A program made the translations under genes and the position numbers. The notes under the pieces are model-generated. The model searched no databases. It saw only the letters and a program-made list of their open reading frames with translations, and had not been told where the DNA came from. This document shows positions 37,528 through 48,656 of a stretch of 64,000 nucleotides of DNA, piece by piece. The first letter of the stretch is position 1; the number at the start of each line of letters is the position of its first letter. The stretch lies in NCBI RefSeq assembly GCF_000227135.1, contig NC_018259.1:1172805-1236804 (forward strand). Direction: 5' to 3'. This stretch comes from Leishmania donovani (lineage: Eukaryota > Euglenozoa > Kinetoplastea > Trypanosomatida > Trypanosomatidae).

Positions 37528-40500
37528 ATGTTCCATAGAAGCGACGACAGCTCTCTAGAGGCGTCTCCGGTGCACCCGACAGCGACAAGCGAAGCAGCGA
37601 TAACTCAACCTCCCCCACTGGGGCCCAACCTGGTGCAAGAAGTTAGCACTACTTTCCCCATTCGCGATGACAACGCTGACAGCGGGCAAACCCCACTTCG
37701 CCGCGCCATCTCCGAAGAGGCTAGCGCGCCTTCACATGCGGCAGCCGGCATTTACAGCGACGGTGCTGAGTCACCCCCACCCAAGGCACCAACACGAGCA
37801 CAGGCAGTAGAGGCCAGGCCTGTGGTGTCGTCCACTGAGGCCGCAGCACATGTCGACCCCTCAACGGCCGTCGCCACCGTTGTCGCGTCGGCTGTGATGG
37901 CTCCGGCGGTTGCGGGAAAGGAGGGAGCAGGCGCAGTTGTTCAGGGTAAGGTGCTTCACACCTCTGCAGAGCCCCGAGCCGCTAACGACCTCCCCATCAC
38001 TCGCGGGCGAGTGGCGCCGGACGTGCATGAATCGGCGCCTCATGCCGCTGCGGCATCCGAGAGAACCGCAACCAAGAGGAACGGCGGGACCGGCGGTGGT
38101 GATCCGCAGCTGTCGGATTTGCAGGAGTATCTCCGTCAGATGCGTGAGCAGACGAAGGGTAGAAGCCTGATGGCTCGCTATGTGCTGCAAAACGCGGTTA
38201 GTGACGTGGTGCACAGCTCGTCGTCCTCGGTGACAGCGGCCAACGCAGACTCTCTGCACCCGCGCGGGATAATGAAGCTGGTGCAGGGCGTACCCCGACT
38301 TCGCTTCCGCAACCAGCAGGTGCACCGCCGCAAAATCATCCTGCTAGGCTACCAGGAGGTGGGCAAGACGTCATTGCGCAAGTGCTTTGAGTCTGAGCCG
38401 TTCTTCTTCAAGAGCCTGCCAGAGGTGCGCACGACCAGCGGCGTCGAGGTACAGGAGAAGTCCATGACGATCGATGGCGACTCCGTTCACATAATCCTCT
38501 CCGACTTCGCGGGGCAGGAGTCTTACCACTCGCACACGTATTTCCTAACGGAGCGCTCCATCTTTGTTCTGGTCTGGAAGCTCTCGGCCGTGGAGCAGGA
38601 CTTCCTGAGCAGTGGTATCAACGTGCGCGAGGAGGAGCGGCTGCAGCGGTGGATTGCGGAGGTGTTCGCCAAGTACCCGCACGCCCGTATCGTGCTAGTG
38701 GCCACCCACCTCGATGAGCTTCGCGTTCAGGGGCAGCGGAGTGTCGAGATGATCCTCAACAAGGTCGAGGGAAAGCTCCGCTCGTTTATTGACGACCTGA
38801 TCGCTGCATCTAACACGACGGCGACGCCGACGACGCTGGGGGCGCCGGCGCTGGCCTCTTCATCCACGGCAGCCGGAGGTGCTACTTCATCCTCAAAGGG
38901 GCAGATCTCATCCCACCTCGCGCAGCCGCGTTACGCGCGCCGAGTCATTGTCGGCAACTTCGCCGTGTCGTGCAAGACGCGCCTCATCATCGCCGCTGGA
39001 AACGCGCTGCGGCACCTCTCTGGCGAGAAGATCAGCGCGTTGCTGAAGTATCTCGGGGCGTTGTTGAAGGAGGACTGCTTCGCAGACCGCGAGTACCCCG
39101 CGGCGGTGGTGCCCGGACGTCACGCCAAGCTGATAGAGAGCCTTGAGGATGTGAAGCGACGCCATCCGGTGAAGCTACTGATGCGCTTGAGCGAGTTTGT
39201 GCAGATGGCGGTGAACGTCGGCATCGAGTCGGAGGAGGAGCTGCTGCAGGTCGCGCGCCTCATGCACAGCTGGGACATGGTGTACCTTTTCAACCAGTAC
39301 TCCATCGAGGCCAACCCCCTCATCGTTCTCTATCCTCGCTGGCTAAACCGCATGGCTGCCTCGCTCTTTTCCTATGCTCACCTCCTGCGCACCCCACTGC
39401 ACATGCGCAGCATGATTGGCGGCCTCGAGTACCTGGTGAGCAATGCTGAGATGGCTGACATGTGCCTGATGCGGAAGGGCTACTTGCGATGGCCGCTGGC
39501 GCGTGTACTCTTCCACAAGCCCCTCTCTGACTTCCTGCGTCGCCCTCCGGACGACGCGGATGTAGCCATGTGCCTGGAGCTGCTCGAGGCGATGCAGCTC
39601 GTTTATCCAGTCGAGGTGGAGTCCGACGAATTCGAGGTGCTGGCGGAGGAGGTGCCTGTGGACCCTAGTGTTGGTCGCCCGGTTATCAAGTCGCAGAAGA
39701 TCACCCGCTACTACGTCCCCTCGCTCGCACCACTCGAGACACCGCAGTCACTGAAGAAGCTGGCACCCGTCTTGTTTCACCGCGGGGTTCGGGTGCGGCT
39801 GGAGTTCAACCTCCTTCCTGACGAGCTCTGGTGGCGGTTTCAGTGCAAGCTGCACCGCTTCATCAAGTCAGTCACTGTCTACCAACCTGCGGTGGGTGGG
39901 ATGGATGATGAGGACTTGTTGCTGAACGGCTTCCGGCTGCGGGAGGCGGACGAGGAACATAACCGATGGCGAGACTCACTGTGGCTCATGGGTCGTTGCT
40001 GCCGTGTGCTGGTGTATCGTGATGGAGCGAACGCGGTATCGGTGCTGTCTGCCGAGAACACGTCGCGTGGGTCGGAGGAGGTGCTGCAGGCGGTGGAGGA
40101 CGCGTTGGTGGGGCTTCTTCAAGAGTACAAAGGCGTGCAGCGCCGCACGTTTGTGGCCTGCCCCAACCAGGACTGCGGAGGCTGGCTCGAGGCGGACGTC
40201 GTTGCATCCAGTGTCAGCATCACGTGCCCCACCTGCAAGCAGACGTTTGAGAGCAAGCAGATCGTTTCCTCTGGCATAGGGCCGCTCGGCGCGCCGCGCT
40301 TTTCGCAGACTCTCCTCGTCGAAGCTGGTGAGCTTCTCGCCTTCTGCCTTTCGCACCGGTCTTGCCTCCACATGTGCCGCTACCTGGGCATCCCATACAA
40401 GGGGCCCTCCCCAGCCCGCGAGGAGTCGGTGGAGGCTGAGGCAGACTCTGAGAGTGACAGCCGCCAGACAGACGCCCTGGGAACTCACGTCGAGTACTTG

Positions 40501-40617
40501 CACGCGCTGGACAAGGTGGTGCAGGCGGTGCTGTTCCGCTCGTGGATGCAGCGCACAGAGGAGCAGGAGCGCCGCCGTCGCATGCTGGAGGACGAGCCGA
40601 CTCCAGCGTTTTTTTGA
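37528..40617 (+). CDS. ROCO protein (Roc-COR GTPase) with zinc ribbon
   Basis: A 1029-residue ROCO-family protein. Residues 1-~250 are low-complexity Ala/Pro/Ser/Thr-rich. The Roc (Ras of complex) domain follows: P-loop GYQEVGKTS (274-282), G3 DFAGQE (326-331), G4 THLD (393-396), with a Ser/Thr/Ala-rich insertion at about 425-460. The COR domain spans about 530-830, with MHSWDMVYLFNQY..PLIVLYPRWL typical of its helical part. After it, four cysteines (C878, C883, C900, C903; CX4C-X16-CX2C) form a zinc-ribbon candidate. No kinase domain, LRR or ankyrin repeats are present, unlike LRRK2. In ROCO proteins COR mediates dimerisation, which drives the GTPase cycle. Start 37528 is the first in-frame ATG after the acceptor at 37432. 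Confidence 0.85.
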   Translation: MFHRSDDSSLEASPVHPTATSEAAITQPPPLGPNLVQEVSTTFPIRDDNADSGQTPLRRAISEEASAPSHAAAGIYSDGAESPPPKAPTRAQAVEARPVVSSTEAAAHVDPSTAVATVVASAVMAPAVAGKEGAGAVVQGKVLHTSAEPRAANDLPITRGRVAPDVHESAPHAAAASERTATKRNGGTGGGDPQLSDLQEYLRQMREQTKGRSLMARYVLQNAVSDVVHSSSSSVTAANADSLHPRGIMKLVQGVPRLRFRNQQVHRRKIILLGYQEVGKTSLRKCFESEPFFFKSLPEVRTTSGVEVQEKSMTIDGDSVHIILSDFAGQESYHSHTYFLTERSIFVLVWKLSAVEQDFLSSGINVREEERLQRWIAEVFAKYPHARIVLVATHLDELRVQGQRSVEMILNKVEGKLRSFIDDLIAASNTTATPTTLGAPALASSSTAAGGATSSSKGQISSHLAQPRYARRVIVGNFAVSCKTRLIIAAGNALRHLSGEKISALLKYLGALLKEDCFADREYPAAVVPGRHAKLIESLEDVKRRHPVKLLMRLSEFVQMAVNVGIESEEELLQVARLMHSWDMVYLFNQYSIEANPLIVLYPRWLNRMAASLFSYAHLLRTPLHMRSMIGGLEYLVSNAEMADMCLMRKGYLRWPLARVLFHKPLSDFLRRPPDDADVAMCLELLEAMQLVYPVEVESDEFEVLAEEVPVDPSVGRPVIKSQKITRYYVPSLAPLETPQSLKKLAPVLFHRGVRVRLEFNLLPDELWWRFQCKLHRFIKSVTVYQPAVGGMDDEDLLLNGFRLREADEEHNRWRDSLWLMGRCCRVLVYRDGANAVSVLSAENTSRGSEEVLQAVEDALVGLLQEYKGVQRRTFVACPNQDCGGWLEADVVASSVSITCPTCKQTFESKQIVSSGIGPLGAPRFSQTLLVEAGELLAFCLSHRSCLHMCRYLGIPYKGPSPAREESVEAEADSESDSRQTDALGTHVEYLHALDKVVQAVLFRSWMQRTEEQERRRRMLEDEPTPAFF

Positions 40618-42469
40618 ACACTGTCAACCCCCTTGCACAAGAGAGAAGACGCGGCTTATTGAGCAAACCCGCATATGGAGGCCAGCGTCACAACGAAGAT
40701 ATGGAAGTGGGAGCGTCGCACAGCCCTGTACGAGGAGCAGGTGGCAAGTGAGAATGCACCCCGCTCGTGCTCCGTGAGTGCGAGCCTTCCTACTCCGCAC
40801 CCGACACCGTTTGCGAATTTCATGTTGGCAGTCGACGATCTTTCTTTTGTATGATGGCTGAGCTTTGGCTTGAAGACGGCTTGAGCGCACCATCTCTCTT
40901 TCACGTTTTGCAGAGTCATCTGTCCTTCTTTTGCCCGGCTCACCTGCGCGCGCATTGGAGTGCGGGTATGTGATGGAGGTGTGTATGTGGTGCATGTGTG
41001 TGTCTTCTCGAAAGGCAGCGGCACGATGTTTTCGTTTTCCTTTTTCTTCCTCCTTTTCTGCCTTGCATGCTGTTCTCTCTCCCTCTCTGTTTGCGTATCC
41101 GCCTCGCTTCCCCTCAGCAGCAAAAGAAGTGCGTAGGTGTGCGTGCTTCACTCAGAGTGACACACACACACACACACACACACACCACACTGAAACCGGC
41201 CACATGCTTCCATATGAATCGAGCTGTACGCTGATTGGCCCACGTGGATGCACACGGATTCAATGCTCCTACAGTGGACGGACTCGAGTTGGCCTCGGCC
41301 GTGTGTATGGTGGATGCGAACGAGTTGGAACGAACGACTCAGCTTTGTACGTGCGACTGCCTACTAGCCTATCATGACGACCTCTGCACTCCCCAGAGCC
41401 GTCTCCTCTCTCTTTACCTCACTCTTCGCGGCAGTGCTCGCCTCTCTGTCCACACACGCCCGTGCATCTTCGACCCCCTCGCCCCGCTCCCGTCCGCCCA
41501 ACGCACCAAGCAATGGAGTATACGGTCTCTCTTTTGCTCATTGTCTTCTCGCTCCGCGATTGAAATGTGCCGAGCAGGTGTAATAGTCAACCCCCCTCTC
41601 CACACACACGCGCACGTGTATACCCTCCCTCCCTCCCTCTCACCCTCTTACTATTGGCGTAGTTCTGCGGGGAGTTTCCGATACATCTGTGCCGCTGTGC
41701 AGAGTCCTTTTACACTTGGTAACGTGTCTGATTAGCACACACACACACACACACACGCACACACACACGCACACACACGCACATCACATTCAAGCACACA
41801 TACACACACGCTCCGCAAGCTCATTTACAGTATTCGTAGATCGACGAATCCACTCATCTCACAAGTGTGTGTGCTCTTTGCCTTCACCGTTTCCGTTTTG
41901 TTACCCCCGAAACACCACTTACACCATCACGGCTACTCCCAACTCACAAACGAACCCCCCTCCCCGACACACGGAGCGGCACACACACACACACACACAC
42001 GTACGCACGTACACATACAGGCATCCGTTTTTTTGCGGTGTGCTGCCTTTTTCCATCCCTTTTTTCCCCTGCCCCACCCTGCTGACTGCGCGCCGAGACT
42101 TTTTTATCGCTCGTTCTTCGCATTCATTTGCTTGTGCCTCGTGTCCTTCTCTCTGTGCGCACTGCCCAGATCGTGAGCTTTTTGGGTGAGGATACGTGTG
42201 CTTCCTCTGCTGCTTCTGCTTGCTCCCCATCTCTTCCTCCGCTGCCGCTCGTTGCATCTTCCATTCGCACCCGACGGGGCTTCGACGAGATCCAGTTGTC
42301 TTCTCTTTGAGAAGTGGTTCGTACTCTCTCGTCTCTGAGCGGACCTCGGTGTGCGGCACTGCACGAGTGAAGAGCCGCTGCACTCGCCCGGTCTCTGTTT
42401 TCGTCCCTCTATCCTTTCCTGCCGCTTTTCCCTTTTCCGTTTGTGCGCGAAGTTCATGATCGGCGAGTC
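40618..42469. repeat. Intergenic with several CA microsatellites
   Basis: About 1.85 kb without a gene. CA runs occur at 41161-41184, 41736-41783 (interrupted by CG) and 41979-42000. C/T-rich DNA from 42040 to 42440 is the leader and acceptor region of the next gene. Confidence 0.6.
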
Positions 42470-45400
42470 ATGCGACAGCGCACGGTATCGCGGTCCCGCG
42501 CGCGCAGTCAGATCCGCATCTCTGCCGCAGAGGAGGATGATCTGCGGGTAGGCTTGCAAAGGTTTCTGGACAAGCTACGCCAGCACCAGCCTCTCTTCAC
42601 CGAGGATGATGTGACGGCCATTTCCTTCCCCCCAGAGGGCAGCAGCAGCAGCAGCTGTGTCGGTGGCGGCTCACCTCACTCGTCCGCCTCCACGTCGCCG
42701 CGGCACTCGCCGTCTCGCGCCGACAACGAGGAGGCGACGCTGGATGGCACCTTCAAGGGCGGCGGCTCCTCTCCGTCGATGGCCAAGTGCAGAAAGGTTC
42801 CCGCCGCATCTCCCACCACAACGGGTTCACCGACCTTCGCCTCTGCCAGCGTCATCGATCTAGACGTGCCACTCTCTGCGCCTCTGTTCCTCACAGCCGT
42901 GAACATCTTCGAGGCAAAGTTACTCTCAAAGAGCAAGCGGGTGTCCACCGACGCGCTCAAACTTGTCCGACAAGCCTACGCCCTCGTGTGGAGAGATCCA
43001 GGCTACCTGGCGACGCTCATGAACGGAGATCCATGCTTGGCGGGCTCAAGCAGCACCGGCTCCTCCACAACACCACCAGATGGTTGGAGCCGTAGACCCA
43101 GCTCTGTGCCTCTAGCCAGCTCCCTTAGTAAGCCCCACTTGACGTGCCAAGCCCTGTTCTCCGCCTCCGCGCCCGCGCCGACACAGCGACCGGACAGGCG
43201 GCTGGCGCTGCAGCTGGACGAGTGCATTCGAACACTGCTCGTGTACGCGAATACGTCGGTGAATCTTTGCCAGAGTGTCTCCACCAACACGCGTACACTT
43301 CTACTGCTCGCCTTTGTTACCTGCGCCGCGCGGCGTCTGGAGGAGGAGGATGACGTGCCGTACGGTGACGGCCCCGGCTCAGTCGCGGACATCGTAGTCG
43401 GTAACCGAAACCTGCACGCCGAGATGAAAAAGCTGGAGAGCTTGTGGCGCAGTTGCGGCATCGAAGGACGCGTCGCAGACTACCTGCGCGAATGCTACCT
43501 GGTCGAGTTCCTGTTAGACGCTGCGCTGCCGCCGGCGGTGTGCTCGGCGCGCTACGACGGCCTGCAGATGGCTGTGCACGAGAAGAAGCAGCGTATCATT
43601 TCGGATGTTGTGGCGAGCCGCGCTGGCTTCGCGAGCATGATGCGAATGGCACCGCTGCGAGGCTTGTGCGGTCTGGCAAACATGTCCGCGTTTGGAAATT
43701 CGAAGTTGCGGGCGAGGTTACTGGACAAGATGGCGTCAGAGGGGGTCGTGGAGCGGCTGGCGGCGGAAATGGCTGCAGCGATGGAAGCCGTTCTCGCGCC
43801 CGACACCGCCACCACGACACCGGCACACAGCTCGACAAAGCGACCGCGCCAGAGCGCAGTGTACGGTGGCTCACCCGCGCACCAGCGATCCCGCGCCGGC
43901 GCGTCCAGATCGGCGAGCCGTCAAGGATCGCTCGATTCTGTCTCGCCTGCCGGCAAGGAGCGCCGCGCGATGACGATCGCGAGGGCTTCCACATCCTTGG
44001 AGCGACTGTTGGACAGCGACCCTACCCCGGTGGAGCGCATTGGTCAGTGTGTAGATATATTGATGCTGCTCACATGCCCGGATTTGCGGCCGCCGGACGG
44101 CGGAGAAGAGTCTCCGTCTCGTTCGTCGACTTCGTCTGCATCGGCGGTAGTGCGTTCCACCACGTGGGCCTCCCGTGACGCTGCGCTGCATGAGATATGC
44201 TTGTATCTCTTGGCTATCTGCTTCGTCTCAAAGACCCATGCGCGATACGCGGAGTTGTCGTCGTTGCAGCTCTACGCGGCGGATTGCATGCTGCAGTGCG
44301 CAGCATACAGCGGTGCCTTTTACGCCATGGTGGTGCACGCCATGGATGTGTTAATTGATATGATAGAGTCCATGTCCGCCGCTCCAGTCGCCAGCGCCCA
44401 AAGGACGCCGCTTTCGTCGGGAAGGGCGTCATGCTCTCGCCTTGTGTCGCCTCAAAAGAATTGGAGAAAGGATGCCGAGGAGGGAGACCGGCTTGACAGC
44501 GAACGCGGCCGCCGCGTGCTGCAGCATCTCCTACCCGGAGATGAAGCCGGTCTGCTGCCGTTGCTAACAAATCTGCTGCAGTACACGATTCACGCCCAGG
44601 CAAATGCCAAGTCAATACGCCGATGGTTCGGCTTCCTAGCGGATCGGTTGCTGCCGGAGGTCTTCGAGGCCCCACAGCTCACGACTGGGCGGCGTAGCAG
44701 CGCTACATGGGGACTTCAGCAGCAACAGGAGCAGCGGCGGCGCTCGCAAGCGGACAGCCGAGCTTCCCGGCTGCCTGGAGCACTGGGGAACGGTTCACCG
44801 GCTGCCGCGGACGGCGCTTTTGATGCGCCGGTACTTGCTCGAGACCTGACGCGAGCGGAGGTTGTGGCGGCTGCCCCGTACTTCTGCTTTGCGCGGCGAG
44901 CTGTGGAGGAGACGAGCTGGCGCGATGGGACGGAGTTGCTCTTTGCCAAAGTGGTGCTCTTGGCCTTCCACGTCATTGTGACACAGGGGCACCGGTGCAA
45001 TCTGCTGTTTGGGCAGGCGTGCGCCTGCTACGACGTCGTGGCCCCTGTGCTGCTTCTGCGGTCCTCGCAGAGCGACAACGGCGCCAGTCCCGGAAGCCGA
45101 TCCCCGCGCAGCAGCCGGCGCTCGTCCCAAAGCAGCACGAGCGCCACGTATCGGCGCAGCACCCTCCTTATGCATCTAAGGGAGGATGAGAGGGCATCGA
45201 CGCAGGCACCACTGCACTCCAACGAAGAGGCAAGCGAGGACGGCGGTGTGGCGGGGTCGGAGGAGAGAGAAACCAAGGGGGCAGACGAGGAGAAGGAGGT
45301 ATTCATTGGCTCGACTATCAGGCGGCGCTCGCTGTCCACTCGCCAGCGTCAGCGCGGCAGCGCGGTGAAAGGGAGCGCTGCTTCGGCTGAGCGACATTTA

Positions 45401-45772
45401 TTGGCGACAAAGGCTGGCGAGGACGATCAGGGTTTTTCTCCCTTCATACAGAGCCCCAGCCGCTCCCTCGTCTTCTACGAGGCTTGCTCACCAAGCGACA
45501 CTGAGGCGAGCAGCGACAGTCCTCTGGACAGAAGAGGTAGCCGCCGGCGACGCAGCTCATCGAGTGACCGACGGAGTTCTGACGGCGGGAGAAGCCTCGG
45601 GGCTGCGTTAGACGAGGCAGCCTTCGCCGCACCCACCGCAAGCGCCACCTTGGCAGAGTCCCCGGAGGCGGTGACACACTCCTGGACTGGCCGCTTGTCG
45701 CTGCGCTCCTTGCTCTCCTCGATCGGCGGTCACAGCGAAGCGCCGCTGCTGGACAAGGAAAAGCGCGCATAG
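42470..45772 (+). CDS. Large hypothetical protein, 1100 residues
   Basis: I do not recognise a domain. Residues 1-~45 are basic, then a Ser/Gly/Pro-rich linker to about 125. Residues about 130-200 and 260-480 are helical and leucine-rich (LQLDECIRTLLVYANTSVNLC; ECYLVEFLLDAALPP; LRGLCGLANMS), reminiscent of armadillo/HEAT-like helical repeats, but I see no clear period. A second helical block lies at about 560-660 and 690-745 (TIHAQANAKSIRRWFGFLADRLL), and a third at about 790-875 before a long Ser/Arg/Glu-rich tail. No membrane segment. The tail is dense in RRSS/SR-type patches that could be phosphorylated. A frame upstream of ATG 42470 is open only from a non-ATG codon. Confidence 0.7.
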   Translation: MRQRTVSRSRARSQIRISAAEEDDLRVGLQRFLDKLRQHQPLFTEDDVTAISFPPEGSSSSSCVGGGSPHSSASTSPRHSPSRADNEEATLDGTFKGGGSSPSMAKCRKVPAASPTTTGSPTFASASVIDLDVPLSAPLFLTAVNIFEAKLLSKSKRVSTDALKLVRQAYALVWRDPGYLATLMNGDPCLAGSSSTGSSTTPPDGWSRRPSSVPLASSLSKPHLTCQALFSASAPAPTQRPDRRLALQLDECIRTLLVYANTSVNLCQSVSTNTRTLLLLAFVTCAARRLEEEDDVPYGDGPGSVADIVVGNRNLHAEMKKLESLWRSCGIEGRVADYLRECYLVEFLLDAALPPAVCSARYDGLQMAVHEKKQRIISDVVASRAGFASMMRMAPLRGLCGLANMSAFGNSKLRARLLDKMASEGVVERLAAEMAAAMEAVLAPDTATTTPAHSSTKRPRQSAVYGGSPAHQRSRAGASRSASRQGSLDSVSPAGKERRAMTIARASTSLERLLDSDPTPVERIGQCVDILMLLTCPDLRPPDGGEESPSRSSTSSASAVVRSTTWASRDAALHEICLYLLAICFVSKTHARYAELSSLQLYAADCMLQCAAYSGAFYAMVVHAMDVLIDMIESMSAAPVASAQRTPLSSGRASCSRLVSPQKNWRKDAEEGDRLDSERGRRVLQHLLPGDEAGLLPLLTNLLQYTIHAQANAKSIRRWFGFLADRLLPEVFEAPQLTTGRRSSATWGLQQQQEQRRRSQADSRASRLPGALGNGSPAAADGAFDAPVLARDLTRAEVVAAAPYFCFARRAVEETSWRDGTELLFAKVVLLAFHVIVTQGHRCNLLFGQACACYDVVAPVLLLRSSQSDNGASPGSRSPRSSRRSSQSSTSATYRRSTLLMHLREDERASTQAPLHSNEEASEDGGVAGSEERETKGADEEKEVFIGSTIRRRSLSTRQRQRGSAVKGSAASAERHLLATKAGEDDQGFSPFIQSPSRSLVFYEACSPSDTEASSDSPLDRRGSRRRRSSSSDRRSSDGGRSLGAALDEAAFAAPTASATLAESPEAVTHSWTGRLSLRSLLSSIGGHSEAPLLDKEKRA

Positions 45773-46942
45773 TAGAATTGTGAGTGCCGCAGCCGGGACG
45801 CGTACTTGTGTGCGTGCAGCACCGTTTTTGTGTGTGGCTTCCTTTCTCCTTCCAGGGCAGTTCATCTGCTGCACACGAGCGCATGCATCGAATCTGGTCT
45901 TGACTCCTTCCCTGCCTCCGCCCATGCTCACTTGCTGTCTCTTCCTCTCCGTGGGACTAGCGCGGCGCCTCCCTCTTTTTCACGTGTGTGTGGGGGGGGG
46001 GAGGAGGAGGAGGCGTGTGCGGGACGCACCTTCGTTTCTCTCTCACATAAATTTGTTCTTTTACCTCCGTTTTCGTACTTGCTCTCACACATTACTCTGA
46101 CGTCAGCCAAGCTTCTGCTTGCAGTTTGTGTGCGGGTGGTGGTGGGAAGAAGGCTTAGATACGGGTCTCCACGGGGGGCACATGCGAACACAAGCTCGTG
46201 ACTTGTGCAAGGAAGAGAGCACCGCTGAAGCACAGAGCTCTAGGCGAAACCTGTGGGCTGATGCATGTTCCTTGTAGAAAACGTGAGGGATGATACGGCT
46301 TCTTCCTTTTTTTTTCGCTTTCATAGCTGCGAGTCAGCTCTGTTGAGAGGGCGAAACAGTGAGACGATCCGCGCCTGGTCATCTAAGCACGGTGACGCAG
46401 GGCTGTTTGTCTTCCTTTCTCTGACGTTTCCACTCGACCATCTGCTCCTTTTCTTCTTTCCTGATTCTTGCCTTCTCTAGCCCTTCACATTGATTTGCGC
46501 GTTTCACGCCAGAAAGTGCGTCGATTCGCTTGTCTGGAGAACGAGTTGCCCCGACGCCCTTCTCCCTCAAGCCGCTTCGCTCTGCTGCCGTCACGCCTCT
46601 TTCTCTTCTTTCCACATCACAGAGAGGCTATATTCATTTTGTTTGGGTTTCTACAGTTCGCTTGACGGCTGCGAGGGCAGTGCGGTTGCTGGTGCTGCTG
46701 AGGTTCTCTGGGGGGGGAGAGAGAGAGGGAGGGAGGACCGCTCTTATCACACTGCGCATCTCTTTCACGCACACAGCATCAAAGTTCTCTCTCGTTTCCC
46801 CTTCGCTTTTTTTCCATGCCCCCTTTCACACTTCTCTCTGCCACGCTCTCGCTGCATCACAGGCGATACACTAGCACACATACACACACACACACAAACA
46901 CACAGACACACAACAGCATCTTTGGAACCACATCGCCAGAAC
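45773..46942. repeat. Intergenic with CA repeat 46875-46913
   Basis: About 1.2 kb, C/T-rich. The CA-rich run lies immediately upstream of the next gene and ends in CAACAG (AG 46914-46915), a plausible acceptor. No gene supported. Confidence 0.55.
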
Positions 46943-47296
46943 ATGATCTACGTCCCCTTCGCAGTCGGCGCGGGCGCGTTCTCTGTCCTGAATGCCTGCG
47001 GCTCGATTGCATGCTGGTACGGCAGCCGACGTCGGGTCATGCTTTTAACCGGCGCTATCAACACATGCATCGGCGGCGCGGCTGTCGTTATGTATCCGTA
47101 CGACGCAAAGCTGTCCAACGTATATATGTGCGCCGCAGCCACGTCGGCGTCCGCGCAGTACCTCCTCCATGCAATGCGGACCCCTCAGCTACTTGCGCCG
47201 TCAATGATGAACTTTCTGTACGCGCTCTGGTCGGTGGGACTTCTCGTGTACGCGTGCCAGCGTGCGCGTTGGGTGTACGCGCTGCGGTACGACTGA
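46943..47296 (+). CDS. Small multipass membrane protein, TMEM14-like (tentative)
   Basis: A 117-residue protein with four hydrophobic segments (about 5-24, 33-51, 58-75 and 84-103). The size, topology and spacing, with glycine-rich helices, a YGSRRR turn between helices 1 and 2, and a last helix after the LLAPSMMN turn, resemble TMEM14/UPF0136 proteins of the mitochondrial inner membrane. TMEM14C is needed for haem synthesis in animals. Sequence identity to that family is weak by eye, so the call is tentative. The frame runs far upstream, but through C/T-rich leader DNA; ATG 46943 follows the acceptor directly. Confidence 0.6.
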   Translation: MIYVPFAVGAGAFSVLNACGSIACWYGSRRRVMLLTGAINTCIGGAAVVMYPYDAKLSNVYMCAAATSASAQYLLHAMRTPQLLAPSMMNFLYALWSVGLLVYACQRARWVYALRYD

Positions 47297-47791
47297 AGCA
47301 CTCACCGCCAAAAGTGCTCCTCCTCGGCTCCTCTCGTCAGGCTGTGGAGCCTGTATGTGCCACGGGCACCGCGTGAAGAGGAAGCGTCCACCGGCTCACA
47401 TCGAGGGCGAAAAGAGAGACTCCCCTGCACCGCTCTCACTTCCTCGCCGTCTACTGACCACAGACACCGACCTGGCCATTCGCGCTGTATAAACCCTATC
47501 GCACACATACGCAGAGTCCCTTTCTCATTGTCCCTGCTATTCACAGCAGCAACAGCAAAACGCAGAGGCAAGACAGGGAGGGGGTGCATCGATGGGAAAA
47601 GCGATAACACGAGACGAGGCTCGCTCTCGTGAGGTGGTCCATCCGCACGCAGACACGCACGTATACCTTCAATTCTTGTGTGAATCTCCCCCTGCTTATA
47701 CCTATCGCTCAACGTCCTCTCTCTCTCGTTCTCCTTTCCACTCCTCTACTCCATTCCCTTCCCTTCGTCTCCGCATCCTCCTCTCTCTATT

Positions 47792-47839
<48 letters not shown>

Positions 47840-48656
47840 ACGTATTTTTCCCCTGTGTGCTTGCTACGTCTCGTCTCGCGCTTGTTCGTCTCTTGCGTAG
47901 AAAAGGGAGGCTGCGCCATGCAAAGCGTGTACGCACGCGCGCACACACACAGGCATACACAACGCGAAGAGAAAATAAACACAAGCGAGCTCAACGATTC
48001 CTTCAGCTAAACATCACTATACGCATCTCGTGTTCTTCACATGAGGTGAGGAGGGGCGCGCCGAAGTGTTGCACCACATATCGCCTTTTTCTTTCGCTCG
48101 CCCTTTCTCCCTCTCAAAAAGTAGAGAGGAGCTCGTGAAGAAGCGAGAGGCCTCCGCTTCCTTCGGTGCCACAGGTTTTTATTCTCTCCTCGTCCCCCCC
48201 CTGCACCCAACAACACGGAGGCAACGCGCACACGGCACTCCTCCCCGTCACCTACCACATACATACGCACAGGATCTTTTCCTTTCTGTCGGCTGCGCCC
48301 CTTTCCATTAAAAGCGCGTTTCCATAGAAATTTTTTTTTTGTGCATGAAGCAAGCACCATCTCCCCCAACAAAAGTGAGTAGTCGCGTATCATAGACACG
48401 CTCCGGGCTGCCTGCCGTGGCAGCACTTCGGCCCAGACACTCGCCATTGGGCTGTGTCTGCAACAGATTTCTCCACCGTCTTTCGCATATCACTCTCTCT
48501 CCTTGTCTTTCTAACCTCTACGCACACACACGCTGTCCGAGACGGTGTACGCGAGCGGCAGTGGCTTCCCGTCAGCTGAGCAGCGGCTCAGATACGGCAT
48601 TTACTTGAAGGCAAGCGTAACACTTCAAAGAGAGAAGGGAGGCCAGCACTGGCTGC
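47297..48656. repeat. Intergenic with CA repeat 47794-47837
   Basis: About 1.36 kb. A 44-base perfect CA run, another CA/CG-rich stretch at 47930-47955, and C/T-rich DNA around 48080-48120 and 48490-48520. No gene supported. Confidence 0.6.

Noticed and set aside
40658..42001. CA/GT runs as a possible CRISPR-like or coding repeat
   Set aside because: Simple dinucleotide microsatellites typical of trypanosomatid UTRs, with no spacer structure.
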